From: Halomicronema sp. CCY15110
GTDB lineage: Bacteria; Cyanobacteriota; Cyanobacteriia; Phormidesmidales; Phormidesmidaceae
NCBI RefSeq assembly: GCF_016888165.1
Contig: NZ_JACSWC010000166.1
Coordinates: 1 to 32,338 of the forward strand
Direction of reading: 5' to 3'
DNA: 32,338 nucleotides
Part shown: positions 1 to 7,503 of the stretch, in pieces
How positions within the stretch are numbered: position 1 is the stretch's first letter
How the letters are laid out: each line of letters begins with the position of its first letter
Notes under the pieces: generated by a model
Database searches by the model: none
What the model saw: the letters and a program-made list of their open reading frames with translations, nothing else
Told to the model about the DNA's origin: nothing
Program-made: the position numbers and the translations under genes

Positions 1-540
1 GTGGGAAAGCTGATTGCCGAGTTCAAACGCGCTCACCCAGAAACCCGGGTGGCCCTGCGGCGCATGGACGAGCGGGACATCGGCGCGACGCTGACCAGTG
101 GGGAAATCGATGTGGCGATCGCCTGGGATGTGGCGATTCCCACTGGCCTGCACCATCGCCCTCTGGGTCAGGTGGCCCTAGCGGTCATGGTGCAGTCAGG
201 CCACCCACTGGCGCAAAAAGAGTTTGTCACCTGGGCTGACCTGGCCGGGTATCCGATTATTCTGCCCGATCGCGATCGTCAGCCGATTATCTACGACCAC
301 TACAAGCGCTATACCGCTGAAGCTGGCTTTGAACCAGTGATCGCGATCGATGTCTCCACGATGGCCGACGCTTTGGCGATGGTGGCGGGCGGTGTCGGCG
401 TCGGCCATGCTCCGGTGGTGCCGGGGCTGAGCTATCCGGGGGTCTCTATTTTGCGGCAGAAGCCGCTCTTTGAGTTTAGCTACGAACTAGTCTGGGCCAA
501 CACCAAAGCGGCGATAGAAAGCTTGCTTGGGCTATGTTGA
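1..540 (+). CDS. LysR-family transcriptional regulator, C-terminal effector-binding part (5' end outside window)
   Basis: The frame is open from the first base, so the DNA-binding N-terminus lies upstream of the window. The 179 residues form most of a LysR-type type-2 periplasmic-binding fold, the part that binds a small effector and controls DNA bending. Visible family features are GEIDVAIAW near residue 34, a PLGQVALAVMVQSGHPLA strand at about residues 53-70, and MVAGGVGVGHAPVVP at about 127-141 (the usual gxGxxxlP stretch). The target genes and effector cannot be told. The protein ends abruptly in LLGLC, where many relatives have a longer final helix. The stop overlaps the end of a decayed permease fragment on the other strand, so the native 3' end may have been trimmed by the same rearrangement. 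Confidence 0.8.
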   Translation: MGKLIAEFKRAHPETRVALRRMDERDIGATLTSGEIDVAIAWDVAIPTGLHHRPLGQVALAVMVQSGHPLAQKEFVTWADLAGYPIILPDRDRQPIIYDHYKRYTAEAGFEPVIAIDVSTMADALAMVAGGVGVGHAPVVPGLSYPGVSILRQKPLFEFSYELVWANTKAAIESLLGLC

Positions 541-738
541 AGGTGATCCAAAGATTAAAAGCCAGTCGGCGCAGGGCTCCAGCAGCACTAAAAACATCCC
601 AGATTGCAGATTGGGGTCGTCGAGTAGTAAGGTTGCCAATGCCCAAATCACCAGCGGCACAATTACAAAATTGCCGACGATTAGCACGGTCATAAACTGG
701 CGGCAGCGAAAAACCCAGCGCAGGTGGGTAAGGGGCAT
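532..738 (-). pseudogene. Fragment of an ACR3/bile-acid-symporter-type arsenite permease
   Basis: The minus-strand frame encodes 68 residues containing VGNFVIVPLVIWALATLL and then LLEPCADWLLIF. In ACR3-type arsenite permeases a transmembrane helix of the type NFvvvPl is followed by the signature PCtDWv; the Cys of this motif is important for transport in the family. Only two of about ten helices are present: the frame stops at FGSPST, right after the signature, and nothing upstream continues the family sequence. It is therefore a remnant, not a small gene. It lies tail-to-tail against the LysR gene and next to a MerR remnant, suggesting a lost arsenic or metal-resistance locus. Confidence 0.6.
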
Positions 739-758
739 CTGGCAAAAGGTGGTGTAAA

Positions 759-944
759 GAATTCTGCGAGTTTGTGCGATCGCTGTTGCAAGAGAAGATT
801 CAACAGCTTGAGGCTCAGATTCAAGAAATGGTGGTGTTTAAGTTTGCTTTGGAGCAGTATCGCGACAGTTGGGCCGAGAACCATCCCCATCCTGAACCGG
901 GCGATATTTGCCCGCTCATCGAAACTGTGCCCCTGACTGAATAG
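759..944 (+). pseudogene. Fragment of a MerR-family regulator (dimerisation helix and C-terminus only)
   Basis: The plus frame through 762-944 reads FVRSLLQEKIQQLEAQIQEM, continues with about 20 more residues, and ends with GDICPLIETVPL before TAG at 942. A long amphipathic helix followed by a short tail with a CPL/CPLI motif is the usual C-terminal layout of MerR-family regulators. The frame is closed upstream by TAA at 729-731 and no helix-turn-helix is present, so DNA binding is lost. A partner metal-responsive gene may be the permease remnant on its left. Identification is by pattern only; another coiled-coil protein tail is possible. Confidence 0.5.
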
Positions 945-976
945 GGCTAGATACCACTTGCCGAAGTGATCGGGTA

Positions 977-1026
977 TTTCATCCTGGTTTCACAATTGGC
1001 TGATAATTTCACGGAGTTAGTATCTT
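977..1026 (+). promoter_or_regulatory. Direct repeats resembling a CopR-type operator, plus a -10 element
   Basis: TTTCAT at 977-982 and TTTCAC at 988-993 are direct repeats with a 5-bp spacer, one helical turn apart. A third copy, TTTCAC, lies at 1007-1012. TATCTT at 1021-1026 could be the -10 hexamer, placing the repeats where an OmpR-type activator sits over the -35 region. The arrangement matches, as I recall it, the TTTCAT-N5-TTTCAT site bound by the copper regulator CopR of Synechocystis. The likely binder here is the response regulator encoded at 6814, which would make the locus self-controlled. Confidence 0.45.
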
Positions 1027-1042
1027 TCAGGACTGTGCTCCG

Positions 1043-2809
1043 ATGTCTCTGGAACCGCCATCATCTCAGTCAGAAATTCAAGATTCCAGCATCGACGCTT
1101 CAGAGCCCACTTCTGAAGCGTTAACTTTTGAAGACTCATCGCCAGCACCGTCATTTACTCAACCTTCACAACCCGCCTATCGCCGCTATGGTCGCGCGTT
1201 GTTGGGGCTGGGGGTGTTTACCGTGTTGAGTGGCGGCATTTTGCTGATTACTCAGCAGATTAAGCCTGCTAATTCTATGGCCGGGGTGGAAGGCCATGAT
1301 ATGTCGGGGATGTCCCACGACGACATGATGCAGGTAGATGGGGCGTTTAACGCAGTGCCCGTCACGGTGGCAGTGGTGCAAGCAGGAAACTTTGAGGCTG
1401 GGGTTTCCTACACGGGTTCGATCATGCCCTACCAAGAAGCGGTGGTGTATCCGCGCGTAGCGGGGCAGTTGACCAACTATTCGGTGTATCCGGGCGATCG
1501 CGTCGAAGCCGGACAAGTGCTGGCCGAGCTGATTGCCGATGAGCGCTCGACTGCGCTAGCTGAAGCGAGCGCTGAGGCTAATGTGATGCAGACTTCCTTG
1601 CAGGTGAGCCAGGTCGAAATCGATGAGCAACAGCAGGAAATTGCTCGCCTCCAGGCAGAACTCGATTATGTGAATCTCCAGCGCGATCGCTTTGCCAAAC
1701 TCACTGCCGAGGGCGCAACTTCCCAAAACGAGTACGATGCCGTTGCGACGGAGGTGGCGGCGCAAGAAGCGGCTTTAGGTCAGGCCCAGGCAAAACTGAC
1801 TCGTCTCACTGCTCAGGTAACACGAGAGCAAGCTAGAGTCGGACAGGCCGAAGCCAGGGTCAACACCGCTGCCGTGATGCAGGGCTACACCACTTTGCAA
1901 GCTCCCATCAGCGGCATTGTGCAGAGTCGCATGGTTGATCCGGGTGTCGTGGTGCAGCCGGGGATGGGCGTGCTGAAAGTTGGCGACTACTCGCGGGTGC
2001 GGCTGCAGGCCAACGTGGCCCAAAAAGATGCAGGCTACATCCGGGTGGGCACCCCCATTCGCGCCCAAGTGCCGGGAGCCACCGACGAACCACTCACCGG
2101 CAGCGTCACCAGTATCTTTCCCCAGACCAACAATGACACCCGCACCGTCATGGTGGAAGCGCTGATCGATAATCCCCAGGGGCGCTTGCTGTCAGGCCAG
2201 TATTTGGAAATGACGCTGCTGACGAAGAGCCAGAGCAATACCCTGTCGGTGCCGCAATCGGCGGTGGTGGAGTACAACAGTGAGCCGTCCGTGTGGGTGA
2301 TGGTAGGCACCACTGCCGAGCGGCGGATGGTGGAAACCGGCATGGTGAGCAGCGATATGGTCGCTATTACCAGCGGCCTGAATCCGGACGATCAGGTCAT
2401 CACGTCAGGCTACAGCCGTTTAGTACCCGGTGTTCAGGTAGCCGTAGTCGATGACACAGGCAATCCCTTACCCATGCTGGGGGACAGCAGCCAGGGGAAT
2501 GTGGAAGTGGCGATCGTCGAGCCTGATTCCACCCAAAGCTTTAAGTCGGGAGGCGCTGATCTGGTGATAGAAGTGCGCGACCCCGATACTCAGGAACCGT
2601 TGCCCGTTGAGGACGTAACTGTCGATGTCACGATGCCCATGCCCAACATGGCTCCGATGACCACCATGGTGCAGTTCGAGCCCACGGGTCAGCCGGGACG
2701 GTTCCAGATCAAAACTCACTTCGGCATGGTGGGGGAATGGCAGATCAAAGTCGAGGTCAATGACCCTGACTACAAAGGCCAAGCTCTCATCGCCGTGCCG
2801 GTTGAGTAG
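1043..2809 (+). CDS. RND efflux periplasmic adaptor (HlyD/CusB type) with C-terminal YtkA/FixH-like domain
   Basis: The 588-residue protein links an inner-membrane RND pump to an outer-membrane channel. After a Ser/Pro-rich cytoplasmic stretch there is one membrane anchor (about 51-70), then a His/Met cluster HDMSGMSHDDMM (85-96) of the kind that binds soft metals. The two lipoyl half-motifs flank a long alpha-helical hairpin (about 170-275), the second half reading APISGIVQSRMVDPG. Beta-barrel and membrane-proximal domains follow. Residues 487-588 are an added domain like YtkA/FixH, with Met at 531, 533, 536, 539 and 542. The same domain is the whole of the next gene. The permease at 3626 is its obvious partner; no outer-membrane factor is encoded here. 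Metal specificity (Cu/Ag suspected from the Met-rich patches) is inferred. Confidence 0.88.
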   Translation: MSLEPPSSQSEIQDSSIDASEPTSEALTFEDSSPAPSFTQPSQPAYRRYGRALLGLGVFTVLSGGILLITQQIKPANSMAGVEGHDMSGMSHDDMMQVDGAFNAVPVTVAVVQAGNFEAGVSYTGSIMPYQEAVVYPRVAGQLTNYSVYPGDRVEAGQVLAELIADERSTALAEASAEANVMQTSLQVSQVEIDEQQQEIARLQAELDYVNLQRDRFAKLTAEGATSQNEYDAVATEVAAQEAALGQAQAKLTRLTAQVTREQARVGQAEARVNTAAVMQGYTTLQAPISGIVQSRMVDPGVVVQPGMGVLKVGDYSRVRLQANVAQKDAGYIRVGTPIRAQVPGATDEPLTGSVTSIFPQTNNDTRTVMVEALIDNPQGRLLSGQYLEMTLLTKSQSNTLSVPQSAVVEYNSEPSVWVMVGTTAERRMVETGMVSSDMVAITSGLNPDDQVITSGYSRLVPGVQVAVVDDTGNPLPMLGDSSQGNVEVAIVEPDSTQSFKSGGADLVIEVRDPDTQEPLPVEDVTVDVTMPMPNMAPMTTMVQFEPTGQPGRFQIKTHFGMVGEWQIKVEVNDPDYKGQALIAVPVE

Positions 2810-2830
2810 CGCGATATCGCGCTTTTGTTT
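2808..2830 (+). terminator. Hairpin with T-rich tail after the adaptor gene
   Basis: A perfect 16-bp palindrome, AGCGCGATATCGCGCT (2808-2823), overlaps the stop codon and is followed by TTTGTTT. It could end or attenuate transcription between the adaptor and the lipoprotein gene 45 bp downstream, lowering expression of the later genes or protecting the 3' end. The stem leaves only a tiny loop, so strength is uncertain. Confidence 0.4.
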
Positions 2831-2867
2831 AGTGTCCTTTCTTTAAATCAACGTAGTTGAGGATTGC

Positions 2868-3314
2868 ATGAAAAAAGTTCTGTTACTTTTGGCGGTGGTT
2901 GGATTGTTGAGTACGGCCTGCGGTAGCGCCAATCAGGCGGAGACGGAAGCCCCGGATGCGGCGGCTGCGCCAGCGGCGGAGACAACTGAGGCGGCTGCAT
3001 CGGCGGGGGTGGCGATCGCCCTCATTACTCCGGAAGACGCCTCCGTGCCAATGGGTGATGCGGAACTAGTGCTGCAGGTGGTTGACCCAGCGACCAACGA
3101 GCCCGTTGCCGTTGAAAATCTGGAAGTTGACCTCTCAATGCCGATGGATGGGATGGATCCCATGACTACGATGGCGGTTGTCGAGCCGGGAGCAGAAGCG
3201 GGTCAATACAAGGTCATGACCAACCTGGGCATGGAAGGCATGTGGATGATGACAGTTAAATCCGCCGATGCGGCGATGCCCGGTGAGGCGGTCTTCAACC
3301 TGGATGTGAAGTAG
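2868..3314 (+). CDS. YtkA/FixH-like Met-rich lipoprotein
   Basis: The 148-residue product begins with a short lipoprotein signal ending in LLSTAC, with the acylated Cys at 18, followed by an Ala/Glu/Thr-rich tether (about 20-46). The remainder is one YtkA/FixH-like beta-sandwich that closely parallels the tail of the preceding adaptor: both have a VVDP/VRDP strand, an MPM..M.PMTTM segment (91-102 here) and a final GM..MW/GEW strand. Extra Met residues at 122, 125, 127 and 128 make it richer in Met than the adaptor copy. It probably sits on the periplasmic face and hands soft metal ions to the pump, or senses them; this is inference from composition and position. A G-poor leader gives no strong ribosome-binding site, but the ATG follows the signal-peptide pattern well. 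Confidence 0.75.
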   Translation: MKKVLLLLAVVGLLSTACGSANQAETEAPDAAAAPAAETTEAAASAGVAIALITPEDASVPMGDAELVLQVVDPATNEPVAVENLEVDLSMPMDGMDPMTTMAVVEPGAEAGQYKVMTNLGMEGMWMMTVKSADAAMPGEAVFNLDVK

Positions 3315-3409
3315 ATCCCTATCCCCTCCTCGGAGCTATCCATTCGGCAGAACTCTGTCAAAGACTTGTATAGCAAGGTTTCTGACATTGAGTTGCAGGG
3401 GGTAAAACC

Positions 3410-3468
3410 TCACCGCCTTGATAAACCTCTCCTTGCGTGGGCGTAGCCTGCCCGGAGAGGTTAGGTGA
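3410..3468. repeat. Nested inverted repeat in a 311-bp spacer
   Basis: Arms AACCTCTCC (3424-3432) and GGAGAGGTT (3454-3462) are perfectly complementary, with outer arms TCACC (3410-3414) and GGTGA (3464-3468). The loop holds GGCGTAGCC (3440-3448), a core common in dispersed short repeats of filamentous cyanobacteria. It lies in the gap between the lipoprotein and the permease, so it could be a small non-autonomous repeat or an RNA hairpin that sets relative expression. No gene is visible in the rest of 3315-3625. Confidence 0.5.
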
Positions 3469-3625
3469 AGTTCTACAGCCCATAAAACTACCGCAACCGA
3501 TCTCTGCAACCTTTCCCCGACAAGCGATGCACCAACTTGTGTACAAGGGATAGCTCCCAGGAGGGAATTGTGTTTGCGCTCTTTTTCCCTAACTATTTCC
3601 CCCTGTTTTTAGGGCATTTAAGACG

Positions 3626-6600
3626 ATGAAAAGTTTTCTGACCAACTGGTCGATCAAGCATCCGGTCATCGTCGCTGCGGCCTATATTGCCGTGCTGGTG
3701 CTGTCGGTGTTGACACTGTTCCTGCTGCCAGTGCGGATGATGCCCTATGTGCAGAGTCCGCTGGTGTCGATCGTCACGATGGCTCCCGGCTCTTCTCCAA
3801 CGGAAGTGGAAACCTACATCAGTAAGCCGATTGAGCAGCGGATGACGGTACTGGATGGGGTGCGATTCATTCGCTCCAGCTCTCAGCAGGACATGTCCCT
3901 GGTGACGATTCAGTTTGCCTGGGGAGACGACATCGGCCAAGCGGTGCAGTCCGTCCAGAGTGTGATGACCGCAGCCGAGGGGGATATCGAGCTGGATGGC
4001 TTCAACTCCCGTTCCTATTGGGTGCTGCCCATCGATCCGCTGAACCGTCCGGTGCTGACCCTGGCCCTGCGAGGGGAGGGCTGGGATCCCGTACAGCTGC
4101 GGGAATTTGCCGATAATGCCTTGGTCGATCGCCTGACTCAGGTGCCCAATGTGCAGGCGGTGTCGATCTTTGGGGGCTATCGACGGCAGCTTCAGGTCGT
4201 GGTGGATCGTCAGCAGCTAGCGGCCTATGGGCTGTCGATTTTGCAGATACGGGATGCGATCGACGCCAACAATATCAGCCAGGGAGCCGGGGTACTCACC
4301 CAGGGGGATTCCGAGATTCTGGTGCGGGCTGATAAGCGAGCGCTGAGTGCCGCCGATGTGATGGATTATCCGGTGCTAGAGCAGGATGGCCAGGTGGTCT
4401 ATGTTCGCGATGTGGCGACGGTAAAAGACACCTTTGAGGAACGGCGCAGCGGCTACCGCTACAACGGTGAGGCGGCGCTGGCCGTAAATATTATTCAAAA
4501 GCCGGACTCCAGCTCCCCTCAGGTAATTAAGCAAGTGCGGGCCGAGCTGGCACAGATTCAGGCCGAAAATCCGGGCCTCAGCTTTGAGGAGGCCTACGAC
4601 AATTCCTACCTGGTCAACATCATCCTCGACAGTACCTTTCAAGAACTGCTGATTAGCGTGCTGCTGGCGGGGATTGTGATTCTGGTCTTTTTAGAAGACT
4701 TTCGGGCCACGGCGATCATCATGATCTCCATTCCCACCTCGTTAGCGCTTTCCACCCTGCCCTTCATTCCCATCGAGATGTCCCTCAACTCCTCGACGCT
4801 AATTGGGATGATGATGGCGATCGGTAAGCTGGTGGATGACTCGATTATCGTCATCGACTCCATTGACCAAAAGCTTCGCCAAGGCTTTCAACCGATGCCG
4901 GCAGCGATCCGAGGCACTGGGGAAGTGTTTTTGGCGAGTGCGGCAGCCAGCTGTGTGATGATTGCGGCGCTGTTGCCGACTATTCTCGCTGGAGGACTGA
5001 CGGGACTGATGTTTGTCGGGCTGGTTTGGCCTATGGTGTTTGCCTTCATCGCCTCGCTGATTGTATCGATCACGCTGATTCCCTTAATTGCGGCGTTTGT
5101 GCTCAAACCAGTTCAGGAACGACGGCAGCGGCAGACCTGGCTGCAATGGCTCATGACCCCGGTAAGGGTAGGCTTTCAAAACCTGGAGCAAGGCTATGGT
5201 TGGCTGCTCGATCGCTGCATGAACCATCGGGAAATTACGCTGGCGATCGCGGGTTCTGCAATTGTGCTGGCGATCGCCCTCTACCCCTTTGTGCCCCAAG
5301 AAATGATGCCCCTGGGGGATTCCGGCCAGTTCATGGCTTCCCTGGAGATGGAAGCGGGCACCTCCTTTGCCAAGACGGACGAGAGCGTGTACCAGCTAGA
5401 GCAGCTCTTGCTGGCCCAGCCCGATATTGCCAAGGTGTCTGCTCAGACCGGCTTTGAGCTGACTCGCAACAGCACTTACTTCAGCGGCTACAGCATGGGC
5501 AGCGTCAACTCGGCGTCCCTGATTGTCACCCTGAAGGACCAGCGGCAGCGCGACATCTGGGAAATTATGGACAGCGTCGAAGCGGAAGCCCGCCGCACGA
5601 TTCCCGGCCTGCGCCGCATTGCTTTCAAAGAAATGGGTGTCGACGTGATGGCGACCTCCGCCGCGCCTATTCAACTCGCCGTCTATGGCGAAGATCTAGA
5701 GGTGCTCCACCGTCTGGCCGAGGGCGTGCTCCGCATTGCTGAAGACACGCCTGGTTTGGTGATGGCTCAAACCAGTTCTGCCTTGACCCAGCCGGAATAT
5801 CAGCTCACGGTCGATCGCCGCCGCGCCCAAGAGTTGGGGCTGAACGTGCGCATGGTGGCGCAACAAGCTCGCTATGCCTTGAATGGTGGCTTTACCCAGC
5901 GCTACTACAACCGCCCTAACCTACGCCAGAACTCGATTTTGGTGCGCTATGAGGAGAGCGATCGCGGCACCCTCGACAACCTGGCGGGTACTTACATTAC
6001 GACCCCAACGGGACAACAGGTGCCGCTGAACACGGTGGCTACTCTGGAGCGTCAGAACGGCCCCACCCTGATTGAGCATGTGGGCGGCAAACGGGTCGTG
6101 TACGTCAACGGCTACTACCGCAAAGGTGGGCCAGCGTCGATGGATCTGTCGATGGCGATCGCCATGCGGGCGGGGCAAGAACTCGCCTTTCCCCCCGGCT
6201 ACGGGGTTGATTCCATGGGCGATATGACCGACATGATGATCGAGTTCGATCGACTACTGAAAGGGCTGTTAGTGTCGTTGGTTTTGATTTACCTGATTCT
6301 GGTGATTCAGTTTGGCTCCTTCATTCAACCCCTGGTGATGATGTTGTCGGTGCCGTTGCAACTGGTGGGGGTTTTCGGCGGCTTGATCCTAGCCCAGCAG
6401 ACCCTCTCCAGCGTGTCGATTCTGGGGATTGTGATTTTGTCGGGACTATCGCTCTCAGCAGCGATTCTGTTGCTAGAGCTGATTTTGGCGAAACGAGCTG
6501 AAGGCGTACCCCGCGATGAGGCGATCCGCATGGCAGGCCCAGTGCGGCTGAAGGCGATTACCATGACGACACTGACGACGGTAATTGTGATTGTGCGGCT

Positions 6601-6799
6601 GGCCTTTTTCCCCGAAATCGGCATGGATGCCTATTCACCAATCGCCACTGTGATTTTAGGCGGGTTACTGCTCTCCACGCTGCTGACGCTGGTAGTGGTG
6701 CCAGTGGTGTATTCCTTTATTGACGATGCGACGGTATGGCTCAAGCGTCAGGGGCGGCGTCCGGTTCCGAAAAAGTTGGACCCTATCATTGGTGAGTAG
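3626..6799 (+). CDS. RND-family efflux permease
   Basis: The 1057-residue inner-membrane pump has the full duplicated RND layout: TM1 near residues 12-33, a periplasmic loop with the PIEQRM segment, TM2-6, a second periplasmic loop and TM8-12. In TM4 the proton-relay pair is D404-D405 (GKLVDDSI), as in AcrB D407/D408. In TM10 the motif that reads GLSAKNAIL in AcrB is GLSLSAAIL, so the essential Lys is Ser944 and the next Asn is Ala945. TM11 carries Arg991 where AcrB has Pro. The protein resembles multidrug/HAE-type pumps more than CusA, but the gene order (adaptor, Met-rich lipoprotein, pump, two-component system) points to metals. The ATG at 3626 gives the usual short N-terminus before TM1. 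Confidence 0.92.
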   Translation: MKSFLTNWSIKHPVIVAAAYIAVLVLSVLTLFLLPVRMMPYVQSPLVSIVTMAPGSSPTEVETYISKPIEQRMTVLDGVRFIRSSSQQDMSLVTIQFAWGDDIGQAVQSVQSVMTAAEGDIELDGFNSRSYWVLPIDPLNRPVLTLALRGEGWDPVQLREFADNALVDRLTQVPNVQAVSIFGGYRRQLQVVVDRQQLAAYGLSILQIRDAIDANNISQGAGVLTQGDSEILVRADKRALSAADVMDYPVLEQDGQVVYVRDVATVKDTFEERRSGYRYNGEAALAVNIIQKPDSSSPQVIKQVRAELAQIQAENPGLSFEEAYDNSYLVNIILDSTFQELLISVLLAGIVILVFLEDFRATAIIMISIPTSLALSTLPFIPIEMSLNSSTLIGMMMAIGKLVDDSIIVIDSIDQKLRQGFQPMPAAIRGTGEVFLASAAASCVMIAALLPTILAGGLTGLMFVGLVWPMVFAFIASLIVSITLIPLIAAFVLKPVQERRQRQTWLQWLMTPVRVGFQNLEQGYGWLLDRCMNHREITLAIAGSAIVLAIALYPFVPQEMMPLGDSGQFMASLEMEAGTSFAKTDESVYQLEQLLLAQPDIAKVSAQTGFELTRNSTYFSGYSMGSVNSASLIVTLKDQRQRDIWEIMDSVEAEARRTIPGLRRIAFKEMGVDVMATSAAPIQLAVYGEDLEVLHRLAEGVLRIAEDTPGLVMAQTSSALTQPEYQLTVDRRRAQELGLNVRMVAQQARYALNGGFTQRYYNRPNLRQNSILVRYEESDRGTLDNLAGTYITTPTGQQVPLNTVATLERQNGPTLIEHVGGKRVVYVNGYYRKGGPASMDLSMAIAMRAGQELAFPPGYGVDSMGDMTDMMIEFDRLLKGLLVSLVLIYLILVIQFGSFIQPLVMMLSVPLQLVGVFGGLILAQQTLSSVSILGIVILSGLSLSAAILLLELILAKRAEGVPRDEAIRMAGPVRLKAITMTTLTTVIVIVRLAFFPEIGMDAYSPIATVILGGLLLSTLLTLVVVPVVYSFIDDATVWLKRQGRRPVPKKLDPIIGE

Positions 6800-6813
6800 C
6801 CAAATTCTTGACG

Positions 6814-7503
6814 ATGCGAGTTCTGCTGGTTGAAGATGAGCCCGACTTGGGCAAAGCCATCAAGCGTACCCTCACCCAGGAAGCGTATGTAGTGGACTGG
6901 GTGCAGTCGGGAGACGAGGCGCTGGCTTATCTGGAGCATGACTTGTCACTCTACACCGTAGGCGTGTTTGACTGGATGCTGCCAGGAATGTCCGGAATTG
7001 AGCTATGCCAGTGGCTGCGATCGCACCACCATGCTCTCCCCGTCTTAATTCTCACCGCTAAAGACCAAATTACTGATCGCATCACGGGGCTGGATGCCGG
7101 GGCCGATGACTATCTGGTCAAACCTTTTAGCATGGCCGAACTGTTAGCGCGGCTACGAGCCCTGCGACGGCGATCGCCCGACCTCAAGCCCAGTACACTA
7201 CAGATCGGGCCATTGATGTTGGACTGCGATCGCCGCATCGCCTTCCTGAAAACTGATCACACTGAACAGCCCATCGAACTCACCCAAAAAGAGTTTCAAC
7301 TGCTGCAATATTTCATGGAGCATCCGAATCAAATTTTGGCCCGTGACCAGGTGCTCAACCAACTCTGGGAAATTGGGGCGGAGCCCAATAGCAATGTAGT
7401 GGCGGCCCAGATGCGCCTGCTCCGCCGCAAATTGGCCCAGCATGGCTGTGAAGACTTTATCGAGACTGTCTATGGTATGGGATACCGCCTCAACGCCCAA
7501 TAA
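6814..7503 (+). CDS. OmpR/PhoB-type response regulator (RppA/NrsR/CopR-like)
   Basis: The product starts MRVLLVEDEPDLGKAIK and has an intact receiver: acidic pair E7-D8, phospho-acceptor D53 in DWMLPGMSG, switch Thr in LTAKD and Lys in VKPF. A winged helix-turn-helix DNA-binding domain fills about residues 130-228. The DWMLPGMSG form recalls the cyanobacterial RppA/NrsR group that controls metal efflux. I chose ATG at 6814; a TTG at 6808 would add two residues. A GGTGAG ribosome-binding site overlaps the permease stop, so translation is probably coupled to the pump. Its likely target is the TTTCA(T/C) repeat array at 977-1012. Confidence 0.88.
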   Translation: MRVLLVEDEPDLGKAIKRTLTQEAYVVDWVQSGDEALAYLEHDLSLYTVGVFDWMLPGMSGIELCQWLRSHHHALPVLILTAKDQITDRITGLDAGADDYLVKPFSMAELLARLRALRRRSPDLKPSTLQIGPLMLDCDRRIAFLKTDHTEQPIELTQKEFQLLQYFMEHPNQILARDQVLNQLWEIGAEPNSNVVAAQMRLLRRKLAQHGCEDFIETVYGMGYRLNAQ

